From an uncultured Flavobacteriaceae bacterium (GTDB taxonomy: Bacteria > Bacteroidota > Bacteroidia > Flavobacteriales > Flavobacteriaceae), in NCBI GenBank assembly GCA_947487895.1, contig CANKYF010000003.1:310001-374000 (forward strand): DNA of 64,000 nt. The letters are read 5' to 3'. The notes under the pieces are model-generated. The model had not been told where the DNA came from. It made no database searches and was given only the letters and a program-made list of their open reading frames with translations. How positions within the stretch are numbered: the stretch's first letter is position 1; every line of letters starts with the position of its first letter. The position numbers were made by a program, and so were the translations under genes. Positions 8,751 through 17,154 of the stretch are shown one piece after another.

Positions 8751-9545
8751 TTACTTCAGCCCACTCAACACTAACACTGGTATAGAACTGTGAAAATCTT
8801 TTTTAAGAATGGTATTTTTCTCCCATTTTTTTGCAAAAAACCCTCTTCTACGTCTTACTACACATAGCATATCTGGGTTATGAGATTGAAAATGTTCTAA
8901 TACACCTTGAAACGTAGTGGCATTTTCAGTAGTAGAAATACTAGACATTAAAGTCTTTAAATCATCCTTTACATCAAAGTCGCCATCTTTATGATAAGGT
9001 GTTTTTACTAACAATAAATTTATTGCAGATTTAAAAGTGTCTTGAACAGATTTTAACGGATTCAAAACACCTTTCTTTTTAATAACAGCAGATTTGATTG
9101 CCATTAAAATAGTTGTTGCAGGTTTAAAGGTATAACCTTCAGGTACAATTAAAGCAGGTATATCTGTTTGCTTAATGATCTTACCTGAAGTTTTTCCCAA
9201 GTAAACAGAATCTTTGATAGACGTTGTTCTTGGTTCAATTAAAATTAAATCTATATCTGCTGTTTTACTTGCTAATTCTAAAGTATCAACTAAACTTCCT
9301 TTTAAACTTCTAATTGCTATATCAACACCTTTATCATCAACATTAGAAACTAAATTGTTTAAGAACTCTAAACTTTCTCTTTCAATAATCTTGTCTACAT
9401 TCATCATGGTTCCTGCTTTAGTAAACACATTGTAGATTTGTACAACATATAATTTGGCCTCAAAAGTCTTAGCAAAGTCTATGGCATATTGTAAATGGCT
9501 TTGAGCGTTTTCAGATGAACCAATTGGAACTAGAATATTCTTCAT
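8751..9545 (-). CDS. Universal stress protein, two tandem UspA domains
   Basis: 264 residues. The first UspA domain (1-136) begins 'MKNILVPIGSSENAQSHLQY' and ends with the nucleotide-loop-like 'GKTSGKIIKQTDIPALIVP'; the second (about 143-264) is more diverged and ends 'LKKDFHSSIPVLVLSGLK'. Cytosolic Usp proteins bind ATP or other ligands and help in stress survival. It is divergent from the MATE gene, with starts 72 bp apart. No specific role can be assigned. Confidence 0.88.
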   Translation of the reverse strand: MKNILVPIGSSENAQSHLQYAIDFAKTFEAKLYVVQIYNVFTKAGTMMNVDKIIERESLEFLNNLVSNVDDKGVDIAIRSLKGSLVDTLELASKTADIDLILIEPRTTSIKDSVYLGKTSGKIIKQTDIPALIVPEGYTFKPATTILMAIKSAVIKKKGVLNPLKSVQDTFKSAINLLLVKTPYHKDGDFDVKDDLKTLMSSISTTENATTFQGVLEHFQSHNPDMLCVVRRRRGFFAKKWEKNTILKKDFHSSIPVLVLSGLK

Positions 9546-9617
9546 ATATGAAACTTTAGTAATTAAATTTACAATAAATTTGTTGCAAAATTACGTATAA
9601 AACCTAATTAACCAAGC

Positions 9618-10952
9618 TTGAAAAATGCTATAAATCTTAAATCAATAAATAAGTTAGCAATACCAGCTTTAATTTCAGGTGTTTCAGAACCTATTTTATC
9701 TATTACAGATACAGCTATTATTGGTAATGTTCAGGTAAATGCTATAGAATCTCTAGCTGCTGTTGGTATAGTAGGCGCATTTATGTCTATGCTTATTTGG
9801 GTATTTGGGCAAACAAGAAGTGCTATTTCATCAATAATATCTCAATATGTTGGTGCTAATAATTTAGATGCCGTTAAAAATTTACCAGCTCAAGCTATTT
9901 TTATAGTTACATCTATCAGTGTTTTAATTATTCTAGTTACGTATCCTTTAGCTCATTCTATTTTTGAACTATACAACGCTTCTGGTTTAATTTTAGACTA
10001 TAGTGTGATATATTATAAAATTAGAGTATTTGGTTTTCCGTTTACCTTATTCACAATAGCAGTTTTTGGTACTTTTAGAGGCCTTCAAAACACCTATTAC
10101 CCAATGATAATTGCTATTATTGGAGCACTTTTAAACATCGTTTTAGATTATATTTTTGTTTACGGTATTGATGGTTATATAGAACCTATGCACATTAAAG
10201 GCGCTGCCTATGCTAGTGTAATAGCTCAAATTTTAATGGCCATACTTTCGGCTATTTATTTACTAACCAAAACTTCTATATCACTAAAAATTACGTTTCC
10301 GTTTAACAAAGAAATAAATCGTTTTGGTATTATGGTGGCTAACTTATTTGTTAGAACAGTTGCCTTGAACATAACCTTATATTTTGCCACAAGATTTGCC
10401 ACAGGATATGGTAAAAATTACATAGCAGCATATACCATAGCAATCAATCTATGGTTTTTGGGAGCTTTTATAATAGATGGATATTCAAGTGCTGGCAATA
10501 TTTTATCAGGTAAATTTTTCGGAGCAAAAGATTATAAATCTCTTGTATCATTAAATCAAAAGCTTATTAAAATAGGAATCATTCTTGGTATTATTCTTGG
10601 GTTAATAGGAGTTGCTATTTACAAACCAATTGGGTTATTATTTACCAAAGAAACTCCAGTTTTAAGTGAATTTTATTCCGTATTTTGGATTGTACTCATC
10701 ATGCAACCCATTTGTTCAATTGCCTTTATTTTTGATGGTGTTTTTAAAGGTTTAGGTAAAACAGAAGTACTTAGAAATGTGTTACTCATTTCAACATTTG
10801 TAGTGTTTGTACCAACGATTTATATATTAGATTATTTAGGCTTTAAACTTAATGGTATTTTTATAGCGCTTACCCTTTGGATGCTTGCTAGAAGTATTCC
10901 CCTCTTAATTTATTTCAGGAAACAATTCATTCCTCTGGTGAAAAACCATTAA
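9618..10952 (+). CDS. MATE family efflux transporter
   Basis: 444 residues with about twelve transmembrane segments in two similar halves, beginning 'INLKSINKLAIPALISGVSE'. 'SITDTAIIGN' in TM1 and the 'GTFRGLQNTYYPMI' segment are typical of the DinF-like branch. MATE proteins are Na+ or H+ coupled antiporters for cationic drugs and metabolites. The start is a TTG at 9618; an in-frame stop 9 bp upstream excludes a longer product and no ATG lies nearby. Substrate unknown. Confidence 0.92.
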   Translation: MKNAINLKSINKLAIPALISGVSEPILSITDTAIIGNVQVNAIESLAAVGIVGAFMSMLIWVFGQTRSAISSIISQYVGANNLDAVKNLPAQAIFIVTSISVLIILVTYPLAHSIFELYNASGLILDYSVIYYKIRVFGFPFTLFTIAVFGTFRGLQNTYYPMIIAIIGALLNIVLDYIFVYGIDGYIEPMHIKGAAYASVIAQILMAILSAIYLLTKTSISLKITFPFNKEINRFGIMVANLFVRTVALNITLYFATRFATGYGKNYIAAYTIAINLWFLGAFIIDGYSSAGNILSGKFFGAKDYKSLVSLNQKLIKIGIILGIILGLIGVAIYKPIGLLFTKETPVLSEFYSVFWIVLIMQPICSIAFIFDGVFKGLGKTEVLRNVLLISTFVVFVPTIYILDYLGFKLNGIFIALTLWMLARSIPLLIYFRKQFIPLVKNH

Positions 10953-10983
10953 TTTTGCATCAAATTATATTAAAGCAACCCTT

Positions 10984-11088
10984 ATGGATATATTGAGCTT
11001 TTTAACAGGTAACGGATTATTTTTAGTTCTTGCCATAATTTTAATAGTAGTTTACATTGTAAACAGAAACCGAGGAAGACGCAGATAA
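10984..11088 (+). CDS. 34-residue single-span membrane peptide upstream of queD
   Basis: An ATG at 10984 opens a 34-codon frame with one hydrophobic helix ('GLFLVLAIILIVVYIV') and a positively charged tail ('NRNRGRRR'), the classic inside-positive pattern of a small inner-membrane protein. Its stop codon TAA overlaps the ATG of the downstream queD-like gene (TAATG), which suggests translational coupling. I do not recognise a family. Support is the composition, the overlap, and that no other gene fills the MATE-queD gap. Confidence 0.65.
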   Translation: MDILSFLTGNGLFLVLAIILIVVYIVNRNRGRRR

Positions 11089-11543
11089 TGGGAAATAACA
11101 TACGTATTACCAAACAATTTTCTTTTGAAACAGGTCATGCACTATATGGCTACGACGGAAAATGTAAAAATGTTCACGGCCACAGTTATAAATTAGATGT
11201 AACAGTAATAGGCAAACCAATTGCAGATACCAATAATGTAAAATATGGTATGGTAATAGACTTTGGTGATCTTAAAAAAATTGTTGAAGAAGAAATTGTT
11301 GATGTTTTTGATCATGCCACTGTATTTAACAAAAACACGCCACATGTTGAGTTAGCAAAAGAACTAAAAGATAGAGGTCATAACGTACTCTTGGTAGATT
11401 ATCAACCTACTAGCGAAATGATGGTGATAGATTTTGCTCAAAAAATAAAAATACGCTTACCAGAAGATATTAAATTACACTCGTTAAAATTACAAGAAAC
11501 AGCTACAAGTTTTGCAGAGTGGTTTGCTTATGATCAAGATTAG
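11088..11543 (+). CDS. queD: 6-pyruvoyltetrahydropterin synthase / 6-carboxytetrahydropterin synthase (QueD-like)
   Basis: 151 residues. Zinc ligands are His17 ('ETGHALYG'), His30 and His32 ('KNVHGHSY'); Cys26 ('GKCKN') is the expected catalytic cysteine; the later 'FDHATVFNK' and 'LQETATSFAEW' complete the family pattern. The enzyme converts dihydroneopterin triphosphate in the queuosine (or tetrahydropterin) pathway in the cytosol. It is slightly longer than E. coli QueD (121 residues), as common in Bacteroidota. The ATG overlaps the stop of the preceding small membrane peptide gene. Which pterin product it makes cannot be settled from sequence alone. Confidence 0.9.
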   Translation: MGNNIRITKQFSFETGHALYGYDGKCKNVHGHSYKLDVTVIGKPIADTNNVKYGMVIDFGDLKKIVEEEIVDVFDHATVFNKNTPHVELAKELKDRGHNVLLVDYQPTSEMMVIDFAQKIKIRLPEDIKLHSLKLQETATSFAEWFAYDQD

Positions 11544-11847
11544 TTTTTTTAGAAAGCTATTAAAAAACACTTAATAAAAGGTAAAGTCCTAAATTCCGAC
11601 TTTGTCGGAATCATCAATCTGCAGAAATAGAAAGCTTAAAACGAAACTGCGAAGCGCAGCTTCAAGCATGAAGTTTTATAAGCGAACGATCCGCAGGAAT
11701 TTCCTTAGATTGATTTGACTTTTTTGATTTTGCTACGCAATATACTTTCATTTAAAACAGTGTTTTAAACTTCTGTAGTGTGTCAAGACAAAAATGAATT
11801 GAATAAAAAAGAGATTCCTGCCTTCGCAGGAATTACTATATTTACAC
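11544..11847. repeat. Intergenic region with two short dyads
   Basis: No gene seen. It holds two compact palindromes: ATTCCGAC-TTT-GTCGGAAT (11593-11611) and ATTCCTG-CCTTCG-CAGGAAT (11814-11833). The second lies just before lpxH. Both look like members of the dispersed intergenic hairpins common in Flavobacteriaceae rather than gene-specific regulators. Confidence 0.45.
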
Positions 11848-12615
11848 ATGCAAATTCCAAAAGGAAAAAAAATATACTTTGCCTCAGATAATCACTTGGG
11901 AGCACCAACAAAAGAAGCCTCTTTGCCTCGTGAAAAAAAGTTTGTAGCTTGGTTAGACCAGATTAAAGAAGACGCTGCTGCTATTTTCCTTCTAGGTGAT
12001 TTATTCGATTTCTGGATGGACTATAAACATGTAGTTCCAAAAGGCTTTACCAGAACATTAGGTAAGCTAGCAGAAATTAGCGATTCTGGTATTCCAATTC
12101 ATTATTTTGTGGGGAATCATGATTTATGGATGAATGGTTATTTTGAAGAAGAATTGAATATTCCCGTATATCATAAACCCAAAGAATTCACTTTTAATAA
12201 TACCACCTTTTTTATTGGTCATGGCGACGGATTAGGTCCTGGAGACAAAGGCTATAAACGCATGAAAAAAGTGTTTACCAACTCACTATGTAAATGGTTA
12301 TTCCGTTGGTTACACCCAGATTTAGGAGTCGCTTTAGCGCAACATTTATCAGTAAAAAATAAACTTATTTCTGGCGATGAGGATGCTAAATTTTTAGGCG
12401 AAGATAATGAATGGCTGGTACAGTATTGTAAACGCAAACTTGAACAAAAACACAGAGATTATTTTGTGTTTGGTCACAGACATTTGCCTTTAAATATAGA
12501 CCTCAACAACAATTCAAAATACATCAATCTAGGTGATTGGATTCAGTATTATACCTATGGCGTGTTTGATGGAGAAACATTAGAATTGAAAAACTACAGT
12601 AACAATCCTCTTTAA
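11848..12615 (+). CDS. lpxH: UDP-2,3-diacylglucosamine diphosphatase (LpxH-type calcineurin-like phosphoesterase)
   Basis: 255 residues of the calcineurin-like metallophosphoesterase fold with all metal motifs: Asp14-x-His16 ('ASDNHLGAP'), 'LLGDLFDFW' (Asp51), 'VGNHD' (Asn90, His91), 'GHGDGLGPG' (His125) and 'FGHRHLP'. The 'FDFWMDY' segment is specific to the UDP-diacylglucosamine hydrolases. It makes lipid X from UDP-2,3-diacyl-GlcN, the fourth step of lipid A synthesis, at the inner membrane. The next gene starts one base after its stop, so the two are cotranscribed. Confidence 0.92.
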   Translation: MQIPKGKKIYFASDNHLGAPTKEASLPREKKFVAWLDQIKEDAAAIFLLGDLFDFWMDYKHVVPKGFTRTLGKLAEISDSGIPIHYFVGNHDLWMNGYFEEELNIPVYHKPKEFTFNNTTFFIGHGDGLGPGDKGYKRMKKVFTNSLCKWLFRWLHPDLGVALAQHLSVKNKLISGDEDAKFLGEDNEWLVQYCKRKLEQKHRDYFVFGHRHLPLNIDLNNNSKYINLGDWIQYYTYGVFDGETLELKNYSNNPL

Positions 12616-13410
12616 ATGAAAATTATTTTTAATGTAAATATTACCAGAAGACTATTAAACATATTACTTCTTCTTTTTCTTTCTAATTACCACAGTTATT
12701 CCCAAAACATAGAGGAATGTGTATTAAAACCTTCAGAAAAAAAATTAAAACTATTAGGGAAAAAAGAAGGTAAAAAGCCTTTATATTTTATTAACAATAA
12801 AGAAGTCTTAGAAAAATACGTTCTGGGATTAGATTGTATTTCAATAGATTCTATTGAAGTAATAAACCCGAAAAAAGCCGAAATTAAATACGGCAAAAAA
12901 GGACGGAACGGTGCTATTTTGATAAAAACTCACAAAAACTGGAAAGCAAATAAAGTTTTCAAAGCAAATTCAAAGACTTCAATTTATTCCTTTCTAAAAA
13001 CCCAAAAAAATAGACCAGGAGTAGTTATAAACATTGATAAAGCTTTAATTGTTGTAGATGATAATATTTCTAATAAAAAAATCATTGATTCTATACCTTT
13101 TGATCATCTTGTTAGATTAAAGCTATTAATAGCAGATGATGAAGATGCTTTAAAATATGGTGATGCTGCAAAAAATGGAGTTGTTCTTATTCAAACTAAA
13201 AAACCTTTTTTAGATTTCTTAGAAAAACATAAATCTCATTTGTTTGTACTCAATGGTAGACCAGTTAGTTTGGAAGTAATATCTAATATTCATCCTTCCA
13301 AAATTAAATCTATTGATGTCTTAAAAGAAAAGCCGTCTACTGCTATTTATGGAAGTAGAGGGGCTAATGGAGCTGTTTTAGTTACTCTTAAGAAAACGGA
13401 AAAGAATTAA
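12616..13410 (+). CDS. Exported protein built from three TonB-plug-like repeats
   Basis: 264 residues with a signal peptide (about 1-30). Three copies of a module end in the same signature. Repeat 1 ends 'AEIKYGKKGRNGAILIKTHK', repeat 2 'ALKYGDAAKNGVVLIQTKK', repeat 3 'AIYGSRGANGAVLVTLKK'. Each is preceded by a short 'DSIEVIN' / 'VRLKLLI' / 'KSIDVLK' strand and a 'xINxK' or 'VLNGRPV' strand. The last is a near-perfect match to the end of a SusC-type plug domain, but there is no beta-barrel. It starts directly after the lpxH stop codon. Known role: none that I recognise. It may bind an outer-membrane barrel or peptidoglycan-side partner in the periplasm; that is inference. Confidence 0.8.
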   Translation: MKIIFNVNITRRLLNILLLLFLSNYHSYSQNIEECVLKPSEKKLKLLGKKEGKKPLYFINNKEVLEKYVLGLDCISIDSIEVINPKKAEIKYGKKGRNGAILIKTHKNWKANKVFKANSKTSIYSFLKTQKNRPGVVINIDKALIVVDDNISNKKIIDSIPFDHLVRLKLLIADDEDALKYGDAAKNGVVLIQTKKPFLDFLEKHKSHLFVLNGRPVSLEVISNIHPSKIKSIDVLKEKPSTAIYGSRGANGAVLVTLKKTEKN

Positions 13411-13608
13411 ATTTTCATTACCCTTAATATCTTTAGTGAAATCCAGATATACAAGCATATTATTTTTTAGTCCTATTGTATTTACTGTAATTAAATTTAG
13501 ACAAGCATCAATTACAACAACTTAGGAAAAACACACCTAAAGTTTATTAAAAAAGTATTTTATAATAGTATTTTTAGACCAAGTCAATCTAATTAAACTA
13601 ATTATACA

Positions 13609-14472
13609 ATGAAAAAATCAATTTTCTTATTTTTATGTTTTGTAACGCTTTTAGTCTCAGCTCAAAACACCGTTAGTGGTACTATGCTACACGATAATGT
13701 AGAGCGTATTCATAAAATATATGTTCCAAGCTCCTATTCTAAAGATAAACCAGCACCATTATTATTACTTATTCATGGGTATAGCGAACCTGCCGGCTGG
13801 ATTTTAGAATACACCAAATTTCAGCCTTTAGCAGAAAAACATGGTTTTATTATTGCTTGTCCTGAGGGAAAGATAAATAAAGCTAAAGTGCCATCTTGGG
13901 ATTTTCAAAGTACCAATGATAAAGGTGGATTAAAAGACATTGATTACATAAGCTCTCTTATAGATAAATTGGTTACAGATTATAGCATAAACGAAAAGAA
14001 AATATATATCACTGGTTTTTCTCAAGGTGGATTTATGAGCTACATAGCAGGTTGCTCTTTAAGCAAAAAAATTGCAGCAATTGCTCCAGTATCTGGTTTA
14101 ATGCCTTCTTCAGATGTGTTTAAATGTAATATGGTTCATAGCACACCTGCAATAATAATTAATGGTGACAATGATACTGCAGTAGCGTACAATGGTAACC
14201 AGTTTGGTAAATCTGTAGAAGCGACTTTAAATTTCTTAGCAGATTTTAATAAATGTGATAAAACACCAGTAATCACGTCTATTAAAGATCAAAACCCTAA
14301 TGATGATCAAACCATTGAAAAGTATGCATATCTTAATGGTGAAAACAACACTCAAGTGGTGCATTATAAAGTTATAGGCGGTACGCATTTATGGCCAGGA
14401 AGAGAAGGCAATAACAGTTTTGAAGCTACCCCTGCAATTTGGGAATTCTTATCTCAATTCAAGCTAGAGTAG
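13609..14472 (+). CDS. Secreted esterase of the PHB-depolymerase / LpqC-feruloyl esterase family
   Basis: 287 residues. Signal peptide 1-19 ('FLCFVTLLVSAQ'). Alpha/beta hydrolase with oxyanion segment 'LLLIHGYSEPAGW', nucleophile Ser138 in 'GFSQGGFMS', acid Asp189 in 'NGDNDTAVAYN' and His260 in 'GGTHLWPG'. The family includes poly(3-hydroxybutyrate) depolymerases and acetyl-xylan / feruloyl esterases; the 'GGTHLWPG' ending is common to both. It is exported to the periplasm or beyond. The exact ester bond attacked cannot be told. Confidence 0.87.
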   Translation: MKKSIFLFLCFVTLLVSAQNTVSGTMLHDNVERIHKIYVPSSYSKDKPAPLLLLIHGYSEPAGWILEYTKFQPLAEKHGFIIACPEGKINKAKVPSWDFQSTNDKGGLKDIDYISSLIDKLVTDYSINEKKIYITGFSQGGFMSYIAGCSLSKKIAAIAPVSGLMPSSDVFKCNMVHSTPAIIINGDNDTAVAYNGNQFGKSVEATLNFLADFNKCDKTPVITSIKDQNPNDDQTIEKYAYLNGENNTQVVHYKVIGGTHLWPGREGNNSFEATPAIWEFLSQFKLE

Positions 14473-14554
14473 ATTTCTACGTTTTTTGATAGTCTAAATT
14501 TAGTACGTAGGTTTTTTAGTTTGCTCACGACTTATTACATGTAAAGCATTGAAA

Positions 14555-15403
14555 ATGACCTATTCTCAATTTAGAAATGAACAAGAATCTTTCTTATCTA
14601 CACACGGTACTATAAAATATATAGATAAAGGGAAAGGTGATGTTATCGTTTTATTACATGGTGTGCCTACTTCAGGATGGTTATATCGTAAAATGATAGA
14701 TACTCTTGCAATAACACATCGTGTTATAGTTCCTGATATGTTAGGTTTCGGTTCTAGTGATTCCCCAAAGGGTTATGATATCTATGAACCAAAAGAACAT
14801 GCTAAAAGACTATTGGCTTTAATGGATGCTTTAAAGATAGCTCAATGGAACCATGTGTTTCATGATGCAGGAGGTTTATGGACTTGGGAATTATTGAAAC
14901 TTGCCCCTCAACGTGTTCAAAATCTCGTTATTCTGAATACTATTATCTATGAATCTGGGTTTAAACCACCTATTAGATTTACTAAAGGATTTATTGCCAG
15001 ATGCATCATAGCACTATACAGTAATTGGATCTCTACAAATGCCATGTTAAAAGGCTTATTTAAATCTGGTTTAGTTGACGATGACATTATGGATAAAGAG
15101 GCGATTGAAGGTTATAAAAAACCACTGCTGGAAGGTAAAACAAAAGCCATGTATCAATTTTTTAGTAATACATGTAATCTCCTTCCAAACTATTCAAGAG
15201 TTATTAAGTCTTTAAAAATACCTAAATTATTAATCTGGGGAAAGCACGATGAGTTTTTAGTATTAGAAAAGATGAAAGAACAAGTGATTCATGATTTAAA
15301 ACTAGATTCTAAAAACATTCATGAAATTGAAGCAAAACACTTTATTCAAGAAGAACAACCTGACCAAATCACTAATTTAATAGGTGATTTTCTAAATACT
15401 TAA
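14555..15403 (+). CDS. Alpha/beta hydrolase, haloalkane-dehalogenase-like with Asp nucleophile
   Basis: About 282 residues from the ATG at 14555; a TTG two codons earlier is an alternative. Oxyanion motif 'HGVPTSGWLYR', nucleophile elbow 'FHDAGGLW' where the nucleophile is Asp104 rather than Ser, acid 'IWGKHDEFL', and base 'AKHFIQEEQPDQI'. The Asp nucleophile and the H-F-I-Q-E-E-Q-P motif are hallmarks of haloalkane dehalogenases. Cytosolic, no signal peptide. The halide-stabilising tryptophan next to the nucleophile of true dehalogenases is Ala here, so activity on haloalkanes is uncertain. The gene ends overlapping the convergent MFS gene by 4 bp. Confidence 0.82.
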   Translation: MTYSQFRNEQESFLSTHGTIKYIDKGKGDVIVLLHGVPTSGWLYRKMIDTLAITHRVIVPDMLGFGSSDSPKGYDIYEPKEHAKRLLALMDALKIAQWNHVFHDAGGLWTWELLKLAPQRVQNLVILNTIIYESGFKPPIRFTKGFIARCIIALYSNWISTNAMLKGLFKSGLVDDDIMDKEAIEGYKKPLLEGKTKAMYQFFSNTCNLLPNYSRVIKSLKIPKLLIWGKHDEFLVLEKMKEQVIHDLKLDSKNIHEIEAKHFIQEEQPDQITNLIGDFLNT

Positions 15404-16671
15404 ACGTCTATTTTTTCCTGATCTTCCATATCCTCAGTTAAATCTAATTCTCTAAGCGATTTATTTTTAATCCCCATAGTTATTACAGTAATAAGGGTAG
15501 CACAACCACCCAACATAACCGCTAACGGAGCTCCAAATATTTTTGCGGCAATACCACTTTCTAAAGCTCCTAGTTCATTAGAAGACCCTACAAACATAGA
15601 ATTTACAGCACCAACTCTACCACGCATTTCATCTGGTGTTTTTAATTGAAGAATGGTTTGTCTTATTACCATAGAGACACCATCAAATATTCCAGCTACA
15701 AATAATGCAATTACACTTAATAAAAATAATTTAGAAGCGCCAAAAACAATCATAGAAACTCCAAATCCAAAGACCGCTACCAATAATTTTTTACCAGTAT
15801 TTTTAGTTATGGGCAAATAAGTAGTTACCAACATAGTTAGAATACTTCCTATAGACAGGGAAGCATTTAATATGCCAAACCCTTTTGGTCCAGCATCTAA
15901 AATATCTTTAGCAAATACAGCAAATATAGCCACTGCCCCTCCAAAAAGAACAGCAATCATGTCTAACGTTAAAGCTCCTAAAACAACCTTGTCATTAAAT
16001 ACAAAACGAAGACCAACTTTTAAACTTTCTTTTACAGACTCATTGGTTTTTGTATTTAAAATTGGCTTCTTTTTAATTAGAAACACTAACAATAAAGCAA
16101 TAATAACTAATAAAAATATAATACCTAATGTTAGATGAACACCTATCCAAGCAATTAAAAACCCACCAACTAAAGCACCAGTTACAGAAGCTCCTTTCCA
16201 AGTACTACTACTCCATGTAGCTGCATTAGGATAAATATTTTTTGGAACCAATAAGGCAATTAATGAAAATATAGTTGGACCGAAAAAGGCTCTTAATATC
16301 CCACCAAAAAAGACAAGACAATAGATGCCTAGTACAATATTATTTGTATTCCATAATGCTTCTATACTTTGAGAGGTTAACCAAAATAATCCAAAACTAA
16401 TTAAAGAAAATAAGGCTATTATTAAAGCAAATAAATTGCGTTTTTCCTTTCTATCTACAATATGACCTGCAAACGGTGCCATAAAAAAAGCTGGAATAAA
16501 TTCGCATGCACCAATAATGCCCAAACTTAATTTATCATTGGTAAGTGTATATACTTGCCATTCAATAACCACAAATTGCATAGACCAACCAAAAACTAAA
16601 GCAAATCTTAGTAACAAGAAAATATTGAATTCTTTTATTCGTAGTGCTGCGTAAGGATCGTTTTTTGCCAA
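15400..16671 (-). CDS. Major facilitator superfamily transporter
   Basis: About 423 residues from a TTG at 16671 ('LAKNDPYAALRIKEFNIFLL', the usual start of this group). A longer frame from ATG 16797 would overlap the upstream gene by 116 bp and add 42 non-hydrophobic residues, so I prefer the TTG. About twelve transmembrane helices are seen, with an MFS loop 2-3 motif 'GHIVDRKEKRN' and the second-half 'FDGVSMVIRQTILQLKTPDE' followed by 'MRGRVGAVNS'. This pattern belongs to the MFS_3 / EntS-like exporter group. Last gene of a four-gene operon with osmC-like, recJ and an unknown gene. Substrate unknown. Confidence 0.88.
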   Translation of the reverse strand: MAKNDPYAALRIKEFNIFLLLRFALVFGWSMQFVVIEWQVYTLTNDKLSLGIIGACEFIPAFFMAPFAGHIVDRKEKRNLFALIIALFSLISFGLFWLTSQSIEALWNTNNIVLGIYCLVFFGGILRAFFGPTIFSLIALLVPKNIYPNAATWSSSTWKGASVTGALVGGFLIAWIGVHLTLGIIFLLVIIALLLVFLIKKKPILNTKTNESVKESLKVGLRFVFNDKVVLGALTLDMIAVLFGGAVAIFAVFAKDILDAGPKGFGILNASLSIGSILTMLVTTYLPITKNTGKKLLVAVFGFGVSMIVFGASKLFLLSVIALFVAGIFDGVSMVIRQTILQLKTPDEMRGRVGAVNSMFVGSSNELGALESGIAAKIFGAPLAVMLGGCATLITVITMGIKNKSLRELDLTEDMEDQEKIDV

Positions 16672-16681
16672 TTTTATTGTT

Positions 16682-17143
16682 TTATAATCTGTTCTTAAAT
16701 TTCTCGATTTCTTTATCTGTCTCAGCCAAAAAAGTTCTTTTCTTAAATTTCTTATTGAATCCTGTTTCTCTTTTCCACCAATCGTAATCGATTTCATATT
16801 TGCTTATGTCAGAAAATATTCTACACGATTTATAATTTGTAACATGATTTACAAATTCTCTCGGAAGTCTCAAGTTGTGTTGTTCTATATAGTGAGTTAA
16901 TTTTTCAGGGAATATATATTTTCCATCTGTTAAGCAACTAGCTCCCATACCACTTTCCCCACATCGATAACGACACCAACTTGTTCCCATCCAATCAGCA
17001 ATTGACTTACCTTTTTTTAGGTGTTCGATGACTAAGTTTTTTTCCTTTAAATTCCAATTAGAGTCTTCAAAACAAGCAGGGTTAGGCAATTCAGGTTCAT
17101 AAATACTATACCAATATCCAATTGCTATAAGTTTTGGTTTCAT
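16682..17143 (-). CDS. Conserved hypothetical protein with Cys-rich central motif
   Basis: 153 residues, soluble, no signal peptide. I do not recognise a named family. The central part is striking and looks conserved: 'MGTSWCRYRCGESGMGASCL' then 'TDGKYIFPEKLTHYIEQHN' and 'LRLPREFVNHV'. Four Cys/Trp-rich positions followed by a folded helix with invariant-looking Pro, Leu and Arg suggest a metal- or ligand-binding core. It sits 11 bp after recJ and 10 bp before the MFS gene within one operon. The context is shared transcription only; no function is inferred. Confidence 0.8.
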   Translation of the reverse strand: MKPKLIAIGYWYSIYEPELPNPACFEDSNWNLKEKNLVIEHLKKGKSIADWMGTSWCRYRCGESGMGASCLTDGKYIFPEKLTHYIEQHNLRLPREFVNHVTNYKSCRIFSDISKYEIDYDWWKRETGFNKKFKKRTFLAETDKEIEKFKNRL

Positions 17144-17154
17144 CTTATTTCTAA

